This document shows positions 45,357-53,486 of a stretch of 60,380 nucleotides of DNA, piece by piece; position 1 is the first letter of the stretch; every line of letters begins with the position of its first letter. This stretch comes from Niabella sp. GTDB lineage: Bacteria > Bacteroidota > Bacteroidia > Chitinophagales > Chitinophagaceae. Under the pieces are notes generated by a model. The model ran no database searches and was not told the origin of the DNA. It saw only the letters and a program-made list of their open reading frames with translations. Where the stretch lies: contig NZ_JASLGT010000031.1 of the NCBI RefSeq assembly GCF_030150205.1, positions 1 through 60,380 on the forward strand, given 5' to 3'. A program made the position numbers and the translations under genes.

Positions 45357-45896
45357 ATGAAAGCCATCCGTAAAGAATTTAACCTGAGCCAGCAGGAGCT
45401 GGCCCTGCTGCTGAATGTATCCCGCAGCACCATTGCGATGTTTGAAAACGGCCTGCGCGCACTGCCCGCCAGGGCCTCCAAACAATGGACGCAGCTACTC
45501 TTATTGTGGCAGGAGTATGGGCCGAAAAACCAGCTGCCCCGGGGTGATCAGAACCAGTATTTAAAAGTACAGCAAAAGGAAAGTATGAACCGGCTAAATG
45601 CGCAGGTACAAAGGGCTGCAGCCCGTTCGGTATCGCTGGCACAACAACTTGCGCAACAGGAAACGCAATACCCGTTCCTGGTAAAACGGATGCACCTGTT
45701 AAAGGCCCTGATGCGCGAAACGCCGGCAGGAAGCAGCCAGATGGCCCTGCTCAAAAACCGGGCAGAGCTAACGCAGATTCAGCTGGCAGCCTGCTGCCCC
45801 CAGCGGCGGCAGCTCCTGGTCTTTCGGTTACAGGCATTGACCGCATTGCAAAAGGCGGCGCTGGCCGGGGCCGTGATCGTGCAGCAGCAGGGCTGA
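45357..45896 (+). CDS. Helix-turn-helix protein 1 of a three-paralogue cassette, with coiled coil
   Basis: 179 residues from ATG at 45357; an upstream ATG at 45327 adds ten residues that are not family-like. The N-terminal XRE/Cro-like helix-turn-helix reads FNLSQQELALLLNVSRSTIAMF, followed by ENGLRALPARASKQW. The remaining 110 residues are Gln/Leu-rich and probably coiled coil. The binding site may be the nested inverted repeat directly upstream. Two further relatives of this protein, at 46509 and 47112, share the helix-turn-helix and the ENGLRA(L/A)P turn. None has a membrane segment or protease domain, so these look like DNA-binding oligomers. Function unknown. Confidence 0.7.
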   Translation: MKAIRKEFNLSQQELALLLNVSRSTIAMFENGLRALPARASKQWTQLLLLWQEYGPKNQLPRGDQNQYLKVQQKESMNRLNAQVQRAAARSVSLAQQLAQQETQYPFLVKRMHLLKALMRETPAGSSQMALLKNRAELTQIQLAACCPQRRQLLVFRLQALTALQKAALAGAVIVQQQG

Positions 45897-46007
45897 CTGT
45901 TAAACCTTTTGGAAAGCCGGGCACCCCGCTTGGAAACGGGGGCTGCGGAGGGATAGGTTTGCTGTATTGTTTCACCTCCGGGCAACCGGAATTAAAATGT
46001 AAAGCGT

Positions 46008-46421
46008 ATGGCAATGTATCCCGTTAATCAGTTAACGACCATTGAAGACTGCGATGCCCTGCTGGCCATTGCAGACAAAGAACAAAAAGACCTGGAATGG
46101 AAAAAGATGTCGCTCCTGCGGCTACAAAACCAGTACGCCAGCAATGCTTTTGTAAATGCCACGGAGCTGATAAGCAAAAGAGCAGAGCTGGAAACACTGG
46201 ACGGCATCATTGCCAGTCTTCCGGAAGGGTCCATTAAACTGGACCATGTAAAAAAGCGTACCACCGTATGGTACCGCATTTTCCTGCTGGAAAACCGCAA
46301 AACCAGTTTTGGCGATGTGGCTCTCCTGGAAAAAGTGTATGAGGTACAACGCGTACAGCGCGAGCTGGAAGAAACGGCTACGCTGATCAGCGAAGTGCAG
46401 ACCCGCAAAGCGGAGATCTGA
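46008..46421 (+). CDS. Coiled-coil hypothetical protein in the regulator cassette
   Basis: 137 residues, charged, almost entirely helical. Two segments (DALLAIADKEQKDLEWKKMS and VALLEKVYEVQRVQRELEET) have heptad-like patterns. There is no signal peptide or HTH. It lies between two of the helix-turn-helix genes, 111 bases after the first, and has its own terminator downstream, so it ends the first transcript of the cassette. The coiled-coil pattern could dimerise with the helix-turn-helix proteins' coiled coils, an untested suggestion. Confidence 0.6.
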   Translation: MAMYPVNQLTTIEDCDALLAIADKEQKDLEWKKMSLLRLQNQYASNAFVNATELISKRAELETLDGIIASLPEGSIKLDHVKKRTTVWYRIFLLENRKTSFGDVALLEKVYEVQRVQRELEETATLISEVQTRKAEI

Positions 46422-46442
46422 GACCCCTGCACCAGGTATTTG

Positions 46443-46476
46443 AACAAGCCGTCCCCGTAAGGGCGGCTTGTTTTAA
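46443..46476 (+). terminator. Rho-independent terminator
   Basis: AACAAGCCG (46443-46451) and CGGCTTGTT (46464-46472) form a perfect 9-bp stem around a 12-base loop, followed by TTTAACC. It follows the coiled-coil gene. Confidence 0.8.
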
Positions 46477-46508
46477 CCGGTTTTGATTCACCCGTATAAA
46501 ATAAGCTA

Positions 46509-47048
46509 ATGGAAACAAACAACAGCACGCTGCCCTTAACAACCGCAGAGCAGGCCAAATTGCTGGGCATTTCAAAGAACGCCGTTCGCTGGTATGAAAA
46601 CGGGTTGCGGGCAGCACCCGGCGCCCAGCTGGAGCGGCTGGATCAGTTATACCAGGCCTGGAACACGCTTTGTAAAAGCAAACAGCCCCTGTTCCCGCTG
46701 ATTGATACCCTGCATGCAAAGATGCAGGCCCGCCACTGGTTGCTGCAGCAGCAAACACAGGCCCGGCAGAAGGGGCGGCTGTTGCAGGCCCGGCTGGAGC
46801 GGATGCGTTGTTTTTTCAGACCGGTGCCGGATAAACTGATCCTGGTGCAACACTTGCTAAAAGCAGGCGATACCACGGTGTATGACCATGCCCGATTAAA
46901 AAAAATGGAGATCCGGCTCCTGCGCTTAACCGATCTATATGGTCCCGTGCAACAGGAGCTGGTAAAACACCAGATCGCCCTGGCGGCCTATACGGAGCAG
47001 CTGGTTACCGAAACGCTACATCGCCTGTTGCCGGATGGGTGGAACTGA
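46509..47048 (+). CDS. Helix-turn-helix protein 2 of the cassette
   Basis: 179 residues. The N-terminal helix-turn-helix (TTAEQAKLLGISKNAVRWYE) is followed by ENGLRAAPGAQLERLDQLYQAW, nearly the same turn as protein 1 (ENGLRALPARA). The rest is helical and Gln/Arg-rich (RHWLLQQQTQARQKGRLLQ, KMEIRLLRLTDLYG) and likely coiled coil. Comparison with protein 1 shows the same layout and length but little sequence identity outside the helix-turn-helix, so these are old paralogues. Its gene starts after the terminator and is followed by the third gene after 63 bases. Confidence 0.65.
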   Translation: METNNSTLPLTTAEQAKLLGISKNAVRWYENGLRAAPGAQLERLDQLYQAWNTLCKSKQPLFPLIDTLHAKMQARHWLLQQQTQARQKGRLLQARLERMRCFFRPVPDKLILVQHLLKAGDTTVYDHARLKKMEIRLLRLTDLYGPVQQELVKHQIALAAYTEQLVTETLHRLLPDGWN

Positions 47049-47111
47049 TACCGGTTACCGCTGATCCTGCTAAAAAAACCATTTATTTTTTCACCATTCA
47101 AATAAGCAATT

Positions 47112-47720
47112 ATGAAACCGTCAATAATACCCCTTCCGCTTACGGAGCTGCAGATTGCCCGGCTTGTGGGCGGCACCAAACAAATGGTACGAAATTACCT
47201 GGGGGGCAAGGGTGCCATACCCGACCCCGTATTGCAACGCCTGCACCATGTATTCCGGCTTTGGGAGCAGGTGAATACCGATCCGGAACGAACCGCCGTC
47301 CCCATGATGCGAGCTTCCGCCGAATCGATCAAAAGAACAAGGCTGTGGCTGGCGGTAGAAATGAAAAAGGCCGAAAGGGATATGCTGCAAGGAGAACTGA
47401 CACTGGAAACCATGCAGAAAAATTTTCAAAAAGCGGCACCCTTGTTTGCGCTGGTGGAGCAGCTGCGCGCAGAAAACAAGGAGGATCGGAAGCGGGAACA
47501 TGAGCTCCTGACCCAGCACCGGAAGCTGGAGCGGATACTGGATGCCGGTGATCCGCTGCAGCAATTATTGGTTTGTTACCGCATCCATATCGCCCGGAGC
47601 CAGCAGCAAATTGCAGCGGCCATGCTGAACGACCTGGACCTGCTGCAAACGGGTTTGTACATCGTTGCCCCGGGAGGAGGGGAGGCGCGGGCCGATGAAC
47701 CGCCGGCCCGGTTAAATTAA
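47112..47720 (+). CDS. Helix-turn-helix protein 3 of the cassette
   Basis: 202 residues. The start reads PLPLTELQIARLVGGTKQMV, then YLGGKGAIPDPVLQRLHHVFRLW, which corresponds in position to the helix-turn-helix and turn of proteins 1 and 2, although the recognition helix is more diverged (RNYLGGKG in place of WYENGLRA). A long charged helical region follows (MKKAERDMLQGELTLETMQ, AENKEDRKREHELLTQH). The last 20 residues are Gly/Ala/Arg rich. It is followed by a holin-like gene after 40 bases, so it is probably cotranscribed with it. Confidence 0.6.
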   Translation: MKPSIIPLPLTELQIARLVGGTKQMVRNYLGGKGAIPDPVLQRLHHVFRLWEQVNTDPERTAVPMMRASAESIKRTRLWLAVEMKKAERDMLQGELTLETMQKNFQKAAPLFALVEQLRAENKEDRKREHELLTQHRKLERILDAGDPLQQLLVCYRIHIARSQQQIAAAMLNDLDLLQTGLYIVAPGGGEARADEPPARLN

Positions 47721-47760
47721 ATGAACAGGCGGTGTTTACCGATCTTTAAATCGCATACAA

Positions 47761-48237
47761 ATGAAAAATCTGATTCAATACCTGCCGGGTGCATCACTGC
47801 TCATCGGCCTGCTCGTGGTCTTTATCCTCGATTTTATTTTCGGGGTATCCCGGGCCACCCTAAACGGCATCCCCCGAACCTCAAAAGGCTTACGGAAAAG
47901 CGTTTCAAAATTCCTGCAATATGGTGGTTGTATTATTGTATCCATCGTGATCCTGAACCTGGTGGTGGATTCCGGCGCTGCATTCGGGCAGCAGTTTGCC
48001 TGGGTGTTTGGAGACCTGATGCTGTATATGATGATTTACACAGAAGTGGTCTCCATTTTTGAAAACATGGAAGCGATGGCCCCGGACGCCATCTTTATAA
48101 AAGTATTTGTACGCCCGGTACGGCAGCTCCTTACCTTGCAGTTAAAGCGGCTGTTTAAGGAGGAGGGGGGCGGTGCTTCCGGAGTGAAGGAGCCGGGTGC
48201 AAAAGCGCATGAATCATTTAAGGGTGAGCCGCCATAA
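47761..48237 (+). CDS. Holin-like membrane protein (Holin_4/TcdE-like pattern)
   Basis: 158 residues. Two to three membrane helices: SLLIGLLVVFILDFIFGVS near the N-terminus, GGCIIVSIVILNLVV, and FGDLMLYMMIYTEVVSIFENM. The LDFIFGV helix followed by a basic segment (TSKGLRKSVSKF) and the later IYTEVVSIFENME is the layout of the phage holin family 4, which includes TcdE-like proteins. The C-terminus is a hydrophilic tail (EGGGASGVKEPGAK). Such proteins make pores that release an endolysin or toxin. There is no endolysin gene next to it, so use in a phage-like lysis module or a toxin export unit remains open. Confidence 0.65.
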   Translation: MKNLIQYLPGASLLIGLLVVFILDFIFGVSRATLNGIPRTSKGLRKSVSKFLQYGGCIIVSIVILNLVVDSGAAFGQQFAWVFGDLMLYMMIYTEVVSIFENMEAMAPDAIFIKVFVRPVRQLLTLQLKRLFKEEGGGASGVKEPGAKAHESFKGEPP

Positions 48238-48350
48238 GGGGCTTCTCCCACGTGCAGTGCCATCTGAACCTTGCATTAGCAACAGCGTGGTGCTCATCAT
48301 CGGATGTGTCGGAACAGATCCTTCTCCCGGTTTGTTAATCAGGGAAAATA

Positions 48351-48749
48351 TTAGCCATTCAGGTAACCATTGATAAATAAGGCCACCACTACGCTGGTCT
48401 GCCCGTTGGGCCGGATGCCCGAATGCTCTGTAGCATAAGCCCACATCTCATCAACAGGAACCGGTAGGGCTGGATGTGTTTTCAGCCAGCTTACCATCCG
48501 GATTGCATAACGTTTATTTTTGCTGGAGTTTGTATAGCTTCCCCGCGGCACGCCCGAAATCAATCCCTCTTCACAAAGTCCGAGGAATGCGGCTTTGGGA
48601 CAACCCTTCTTCTGTGCCGCTCCTTCTCCAAAGAGCTGCAATGTTGCTTCCTCCCATGCGGCAACAGGATTTGAGGATTTATTATTGCTGAGCCTGCAGG
48701 CAGCACAGAGTGCGGCCACTCCGTATGGGTTTGTCTTTTTCATATACAT
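48351..48749 (-). CDS. DUF6979-like hypothetical protein
   Basis: 132 residues, soluble. Family-like motifs are NPVAAWEEATLQLFG, KKGCPKAAFLGLCEEGLISGV and RGSYTNSSKNKRYAIRMVSWL, followed by a C-terminal NGQTSVVVALFINGYLNG. I recall a similar sequence pattern in proteins of DUF6979 type and consider the assignment tentative. It may be the last gene of the minus-strand cluster that begins near 55240; the gap to the membrane protein upstream is 58 bases. It converges with the holin-like gene. Function unknown. Confidence 0.6.
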   Translation of the reverse strand: MYMKKTNPYGVAALCAACRLSNNKSSNPVAAWEEATLQLFGEGAAQKKGCPKAAFLGLCEEGLISGVPRGSYTNSSKNKRYAIRMVSWLKTHPALPVPVDEMWAYATEHSGIRPNGQTSVVVALFINGYLNG

Positions 48750-48807
48750 AACCTGTTCTTAAAATGACCGGCAACACATGGGCCCATCCCGGATTTTGTA
48801 TCCCCGA

Positions 48808-49299
48808 TTACCGGAAATTGATGAATTGCGGGGTCATTTGATCAATAATGGCTCTGCTGGTAAACCAGCAAATCAGCGCCATACCAATGGTTACCGCGGC
48901 CACGAGTATACTCACGGCCATGCCCGGATCCGGATAATGCCTGCGAAATAAAATACGGAGATTTACAAAACACAGCGTGATATACAAGCCGCTGAAGAAT
49001 AGCACAATGATAAAGAAACGCGCGAAATACAGCAGCAGCGGTCTCCCTATGGATGGATAAATATCGCTGTAGGATCTTGCCGCCTGAATTAGGCCGGGTG
49101 TGTTTGCGCCAGACAGGAACATAACACCCAGTAAAATGGTAGCTGCCATGACCAGTTCCGCATCATCCATACCATTATAGGGCCGTTTTAATAGTTTCAG
49201 GCGACGTAGCAAAAACAGGGTGACATAAAAAAGCAGGTAGGTTTGAAACAGCATAAGTAACAAAGCAAATCCAATGTGTGCCGGTAAAAACGTGTTCAT
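48808..49299 (-). CDS. Four-helix membrane protein
   Basis: 163 residues from ATG at 49299; a longer frame extends upstream inside the J-domain gene and is not credible. Four predicted membrane helices are ALLLMLFQTYLLFYVTLFLL, ELVMAATILLGVMFLSG, LLLYFARFFIIVLFFSGLYIT and AVSILVAAVTIGMALICWF, with short basic loops (RRLKLLKRPY). No family recognised. It starts 13 bases after the stop of the J-domain/transglutaminase-like gene and so belongs to the same operon. It could be a partner of that membrane protein. Confidence 0.65.
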   Translation of the reverse strand: MNTFLPAHIGFALLLMLFQTYLLFYVTLFLLRRLKLLKRPYNGMDDAELVMAATILLGVMFLSGANTPGLIQAARSYSDIYPSIGRPLLLYFARFFIIVLFFSGLYITLCFVNLRILFRRHYPDPGMAVSILVAAVTIGMALICWFTSRAIIDQMTPQFINFR

Positions 49300-49312
49300 G
49301 ATGCGTGTGATT

Positions 49313-51235
49313 TTATTGAATAAGCGTAATATTCCAGTGATGGATGTTAGACAGGGACGCAGGCAATTCACCCGGTCCGAACCTTTTGGAAGTAGTTTCC
49401 CACAGATAATAGCGCTTTCCATCCGCGTGAATGGCAATGGCATTGTCAGGCAAAGGTTCGTCCAGGGCAACAGCAATAAGCGCATGTTTGTAGTAGTTGC
49501 TGGTCATCAGTGCTACGGGATACCCTAACTGCTTCAGTATGCTGTACAGGAACAGTGCACGGGTATCACAATCTCCTTTCAGATCTCCTAAAAATTCAAC
49601 GGGAGACTGTACACCAAATTTTGCATATCCCTTACAGCAATCGGTTTTACAGGCGGCAAGGTACCGGTTAATATATGCGTCGTCGTAGCTGGCGGAGCAG
49701 GACCGGTCTACGATCAGCGCATAGGGAATAGATTGAATACAGGAAACGATCATGGATGCCGTTTGCTGTTTGTTGAGCTTTTTGGCCCTTGCCAGATCGC
49801 TAAAAGCCATGGCTGCGGGTTTCATAGCATCCTGGTCGGTAGCCAGCATATGGGTGTATACGGATCCGATGCCCTGCGCAGCATATTGCGGCTCATCCAT
49901 CTGCCGGTGGGCCTGGGCTGACCGGTATCGTTCGGCGGAGGATACAGAAAGTCGTATGGTATATACACTGTCATCGCGATCCTGCCATCGGAGGACATGC
50001 GTGATGAATGTATCGGGCCGCATATCCGGATGCCTGATGATTTCTTTTTTTGAGCCGATACTGTCCAGCCTGGTGTGGGAAACAGGCGATGAGCGGCGGG
50101 CCGGCTGCTGAAGCATCGCACCGATGGTTAACAGGAAGATTGTACCCAATAGCAATGCAAGTACCCAATGGAATCCTTTGGCTGCTTTTTCAGTCAGCCA
50201 TACCAGCAGCAAGGGCAGCAACAGCACCCCGGCAAGTATCAGCAGGATTCCTAATAACGGTGGCCAGATGACACCCGCAAGCAATAAGAGAATAAGCCAC
50301 CACCAACCGGAATCTTGCGGATAGTGGGATGAATAAACCGGCGTGGTTTGTTTTGCATAAGCACGGTGCTGCTGCCTTTGGGGTACCCGCCGCCATTCCG
50401 TCCAGTACGTGGTGCAATCTGCAGCATATCGCTCTTCTCTCGTGAAGACCTGTCCGTTTTCTGTTTTTGTTTCAACGCGCCCGGTGGCGCCAGCACATGT
50501 GGTATCGGTTTCCGTAACCGCTTCTTCATACCGGTGCAGTATATAGGCAAACAGCTCACTGCGCAGGGTACCAAAACTATATTGCTCGTGCCGGGTAATA
50601 CCATCCAATACCGGGTCCTTTATCCGGATGTCATACAGGTCGAGCTGGTAATGGGCCTCTTTTCCTGCTGTAATGATGATACAATGGACCGGTTGCAGGA
50701 TTGGCGTTGCAAAGGGACTGGCGCCGGCGTAGGCCGTCCGGTATTCCTCCGGAGCTTCGGTGGTATAAATATCTTCGGAGGAAATCGTTACGAGTATTTC
50801 CGTGGGGGTAATGGTAAAGCGGTTTTCCAATTGCGCGGTGTAGCTTTCTGTAAGATCCGGTATGCCCTGGAATTTTGCTTCCATGATGCCCCGTATGTAA
50901 ATTCTTTTTTCACGGGTAACGGTATAGGTGCGCGTTTTTGTTTCCTTATGCGGGTTGTGATAACCGGTGGCTTCACTGGCCCCAACGGGTTCTTGTGGAG
51001 GTGTTTCTGTTTGGTGGCCGGTACGGTAATGATCATAAATATCCCTGGACTGGCGGTCGCTCAGGATTTCGTAGGCTTCGTTGATGCGTTTGAAATGCGC
51101 TTCAGCTTCCGGGTTCCCGGGGTTTTTATCAGGATGATAACGTTTGGCAAGACGACGGTAGGAACCCCGCAGCTCTTCCGGCGTGGCTTTTTCCGTTACG
51201 CCCAATATACTGTAATAGTCCTTTTTATAGTCCAT
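49313..51235 (-). CDS. J-domain protein fused to membrane helices and a transglutaminase-like domain
   Basis: 640 residues. The first 70 residues are a canonical J-domain (YYSILGVTEKATPEELRGSY; HPD at residues 34-36; NPEAEAHFKRINEAYEILSD), able to stimulate an Hsp70. After a beta-rich section (about 90-290), three membrane segments occur around residues 320-385 (WWWLILLLLAGVIWPPLLGI, LAGVLLLPLLLVWL, LALLLGTIFLLTIGAM). The C-terminal part is transglutaminase-like: GDCDTRALFLYS with Cys at about 556, YYKHALIAV with His at about 584, and LWETTSKRF with an acidic residue at about 613, all in the expected order. If the J-domain is cytosolic, an odd number of crossings places the transglutaminase-like part outside. 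Middle gene of the minus-strand cluster. Confidence 0.85.
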   Translation of the reverse strand: MDYKKDYYSILGVTEKATPEELRGSYRRLAKRYHPDKNPGNPEAEAHFKRINEAYEILSDRQSRDIYDHYRTGHQTETPPQEPVGASEATGYHNPHKETKTRTYTVTREKRIYIRGIMEAKFQGIPDLTESYTAQLENRFTITPTEILVTISSEDIYTTEAPEEYRTAYAGASPFATPILQPVHCIIITAGKEAHYQLDLYDIRIKDPVLDGITRHEQYSFGTLRSELFAYILHRYEEAVTETDTTCAGATGRVETKTENGQVFTREERYAADCTTYWTEWRRVPQRQQHRAYAKQTTPVYSSHYPQDSGWWWLILLLLAGVIWPPLLGILLILAGVLLLPLLLVWLTEKAAKGFHWVLALLLGTIFLLTIGAMLQQPARRSSPVSHTRLDSIGSKKEIIRHPDMRPDTFITHVLRWQDRDDSVYTIRLSVSSAERYRSAQAHRQMDEPQYAAQGIGSVYTHMLATDQDAMKPAAMAFSDLARAKKLNKQQTASMIVSCIQSIPYALIVDRSCSASYDDAYINRYLAACKTDCCKGYAKFGVQSPVEFLGDLKGDCDTRALFLYSILKQLGYPVALMTSNYYKHALIAVALDEPLPDNAIAIHADGKRYYLWETTSKRFGPGELPASLSNIHHWNITLIQ

Positions 51236-51249
51236 TGCAGTTTGGATTG

Positions 51250-52221
51250 CTATCGGTTGTTCATATATTGCTGGATAAATTCGTCTGTAGTGCCGGAAAC
51301 CGGGGGCGCTTTGCGGATGGTATTAAAAGGAGGATCCGTATAGCGCGAAAAAACAGTAACGGAATGATTGAATAATTGCAGGTAATGCATCATAAACGAA
51401 TGATGGGCTTCCGTGATCATTTTTCGTTCAAGCGCCTTTTTCTGCTGGTAGTAGTGCTCCTCGCTGGAAATGGTATAAATAAATAAGGCCGGTAGCGTAA
51501 AGAGTGCCACAATAGCTATGACCAGTAACCATGACAGCGGATAGCTTCCGCTCACCTTTTTTATCCGGTATAAAAAGAAGCTGTTGGCCGCAATGGTGCG
51601 CGCCGCCGTTTGCTCAAGTGCCAGCATTTTAGAATGTGTTGCCTGTAAGGTACGATCGATCCTGGCGATCTGGCCGTCGTGAATGGTTGTTCCGGATTGA
51701 TGCTTTTGCTGGTTGTAATAACGGTAGCGGGCTTCGAGGGTTTCCGTTTCCTTTGCTGCCAGCCCGGATATCCGGACGGCATGCGCTTTCAATAGCTGCT
51801 CTTTATAGTCGTTTACATCTGCTGAAAGCGTGGAAGCAAATAGCAGGATGGTGAGTGGTTGTGCCATCAGGAACCCTATAAATGCAATAAATCCGATCCG
51901 GATGCTATCTGAAAAACTCCATCGCTTTTTGTGCTTCCGGTCTTCCTTCGAAAACGTATTTAACAGGAAGATATAGATGCAGATAAACAGCAGGGAGAAG
52001 AACAGGGCCAGCGTGAGCTCAACGGCAACGGAATGAAACAACAGCTCAATGGCATAAAAAACGCTGATGCAGGTCAGTAACAGGATGGCAAGGATTAGCA
52101 ATGCTGAAATATAAAACCGCTTCAATATGCCGGTGTTCCGCATCAGCCCGTACTCCGCACCCAATAGTTTTACAAAACTTTTAGGGGAAGCAATTCCGCG
52201 CATTTTGCTGTTGTTGCTCAT
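51250..52221 (-). CDS. Membrane protein with coiled-coil loop, partner of DUF4407 protein
   Basis: 323 residues. Three to four membrane helices (YISALLILAILLLTCISVFYA, LALFFSLLFICIYIFLLN, GFIAFIGFLMAQPLTILLFA, then WLLVIAIVALFTLPALFIY) flank a charged helical stretch with TETLEARYRYYNQQK and TLQATHSKMLALEQTA. This order resembles the DUF4407 protein upstream, with membrane helices on both sides of a coiled coil, so it may be a distant paralogue. It starts by a 4-base overlap with the DUF4407 stop (ATGA type), i.e. translationally coupled. No named family assigned. Confidence 0.65.
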   Translation of the reverse strand: MSNNSKMRGIASPKSFVKLLGAEYGLMRNTGILKRFYISALLILAILLLTCISVFYAIELLFHSVAVELTLALFFSLLFICIYIFLLNTFSKEDRKHKKRWSFSDSIRIGFIAFIGFLMAQPLTILLFASTLSADVNDYKEQLLKAHAVRISGLAAKETETLEARYRYYNQQKHQSGTTIHDGQIARIDRTLQATHSKMLALEQTAARTIAANSFFLYRIKKVSGSYPLSWLLVIAIVALFTLPALFIYTISSEEHYYQQKKALERKMITEAHHSFMMHYLQLFNHSVTVFSRYTDPPFNTIRKAPPVSGTTDEFIQQYMNNR

Positions 52222-53486
52222 GATGTTACATTATTATGCGGAACCGCGCTTTCGGTTACAAAGGCCTCGGGATTCGCAGCAATGCCTTCTTTCTTTTTTT
52301 CCGTCCATTGTTCAAGTGCCGCTTCACTTAACTGGCTTTGTGCTTCCAGCAGGGCGATTTTTTCTTTTAACAACCGGATCACCTGGTGCTGCACTACCTT
52401 ATCCCTTTCGTGTCCCTGTTTATCCTGGTAATAATTGTGCTGTATTTCGATGGCGTTTTCTGCTTTAATGAGTTCCTTGATGTTTTCTTCCATATAGTCG
52501 TAAGGACTTTTGATCAGCATCAGCTTAAAGAAGATCGGCGTAAGCTCAATGGCCATAAACAGGAGGGTGATAAACCAGGATATGGCCGGCCCTGATATTT
52601 CGTGACCGATCTTTATGCGTTCCAGCAACCCGTCCAGGCCGGCGGCATATTTTTCACTTTGATTCAGGGCGGCAGTGCGCCGGTCTTCGATCTCCTCTTT
52701 TTCTTTTTTTACGCGCAGGTAATCCGGATCGGCTTCCAGGGACTTTATCTCAGCTGCAAGCCCGTCCATTTGCTGTTTGACGGCCAGGGCCCGCGGCCCC
52801 ACGGTAACCAGGCGGGCTTCCTCAATATAGTTTTGCTCAAGCGACTGGTAGCGGCTGCGCTTATTGCTTAACTCCGTTTCTGTTTTTTCAATCTCCTTGT
52901 CTTTTTTGGAGAGTTCACTGTTGAATACGGAATCGGTTTTAGCCTTGTAGATCTGTTGCTGTTCGATCTGCTTTTCATGCAGTTTGATATCGATTTCGGT
53001 TTTGAACATCCGGATCTCTACCGGTTTGGAAATCGTCATCGCAATGATGGCCCCCATCAGCAAACGGGGTAATGCGCCTTTGAGCTCTTTTCCGGTGATG
53101 TCTTCGGTACCGTCGCCCTTGCCCGTACTGGAAATGATGAACCGGTCGATATTGAATATGATCAGTCCCCATATGATACCAAACACGATGGCTTTGAACA
53201 TGGTTGCAAGATCCGTAATGTCGTGATTACCCCCGATAGCGGCCGTGGTCTTAAAGGAGTCAATGGCATTTCCTCTTGGTTCAAAGATGGTGTAGAAGGC
53301 ATAACCGCCTGCCAGGCCCGCCATCAGGCCCGTTGCTACAATAATGCCTCCCAGGCACAGGTATTTTACCTGGTCGCCGTAGGTACTCCGTTCCAGGATG
53401 TAGCGGTCGGCACCGGCTGCTTTCCAAAAAAGACGCATGATGCGCGAAGATTTGGGGCTTTGATAAAAGTCACGGGACATAGTCAT
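52218..53486 (-). CDS. DUF4407-family membrane protein
   Basis: 422 residues. Typical DUF4407 layout: short N-terminus, membrane helices (YLCLGGIIVATGLMAGLAGG, MFKAIVFGIIWGLIIFNIDRF, LPRLLMGAIIAMTISKP), then the FNIDRFI motif, a long coiled coil of about 130 residues (VFNSELSKKDKEIEKTETEL, YLRVKKEKEEIEDRR), a last membrane helix (GPAISWFITLLFMAIELTPI) and a helical tail. The two membrane parts and long coil suggest a scaffold or sensor in the inner membrane. Biochemical role is unknown for the family. The start overlaps the end of the upstream gene by 17 bases, and the downstream gene overlaps by 4, so translation of the three is coupled. Confidence 0.88.
   Translation of the reverse strand: MTMSRDFYQSPKSSRIMRLFWKAAGADRYILERSTYGDQVKYLCLGGIIVATGLMAGLAGGYAFYTIFEPRGNAIDSFKTTAAIGGNHDITDLATMFKAIVFGIIWGLIIFNIDRFIISSTGKGDGTEDITGKELKGALPRLLMGAIIAMTISKPVEIRMFKTEIDIKLHEKQIEQQQIYKAKTDSVFNSELSKKDKEIEKTETELSNKRSRYQSLEQNYIEEARLVTVGPRALAVKQQMDGLAAEIKSLEADPDYLRVKKEKEEIEDRRTAALNQSEKYAAGLDGLLERIKIGHEISGPAISWFITLLFMAIELTPIFFKLMLIKSPYDYMEENIKELIKAENAIEIQHNYYQDKQGHERDKVVQHQVIRLLKEKIALLEAQSQLSEAALEQWTEKKKEGIAANPEAFVTESAVPHNNVTS

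Noticed and set aside
45751..46014. Minus-strand frames over the first helix-turn-helix gene
   Set aside because: Pro/Ala/Arg-rich translation with no pattern; the plus strand carries a clear helix-turn-helix.
47039..47503. 154-codon plus-strand frame overlapping helix-turn-helix protein 3
   Set aside because: Out of frame with the family-like protein at 47112 and without recognisable features.
47761..48237. Intact prophage around the holin-like gene
   Set aside because: No capsid, portal, terminase, tail, integrase or endolysin gene is present on either side.
50348..51343. 331-codon plus-strand frame opposite the J-domain gene
   Set aside because: It is the antisense shadow of the J-domain gene, with Cys/Phe-rich composition; the minus-strand protein has HPD and other motifs.
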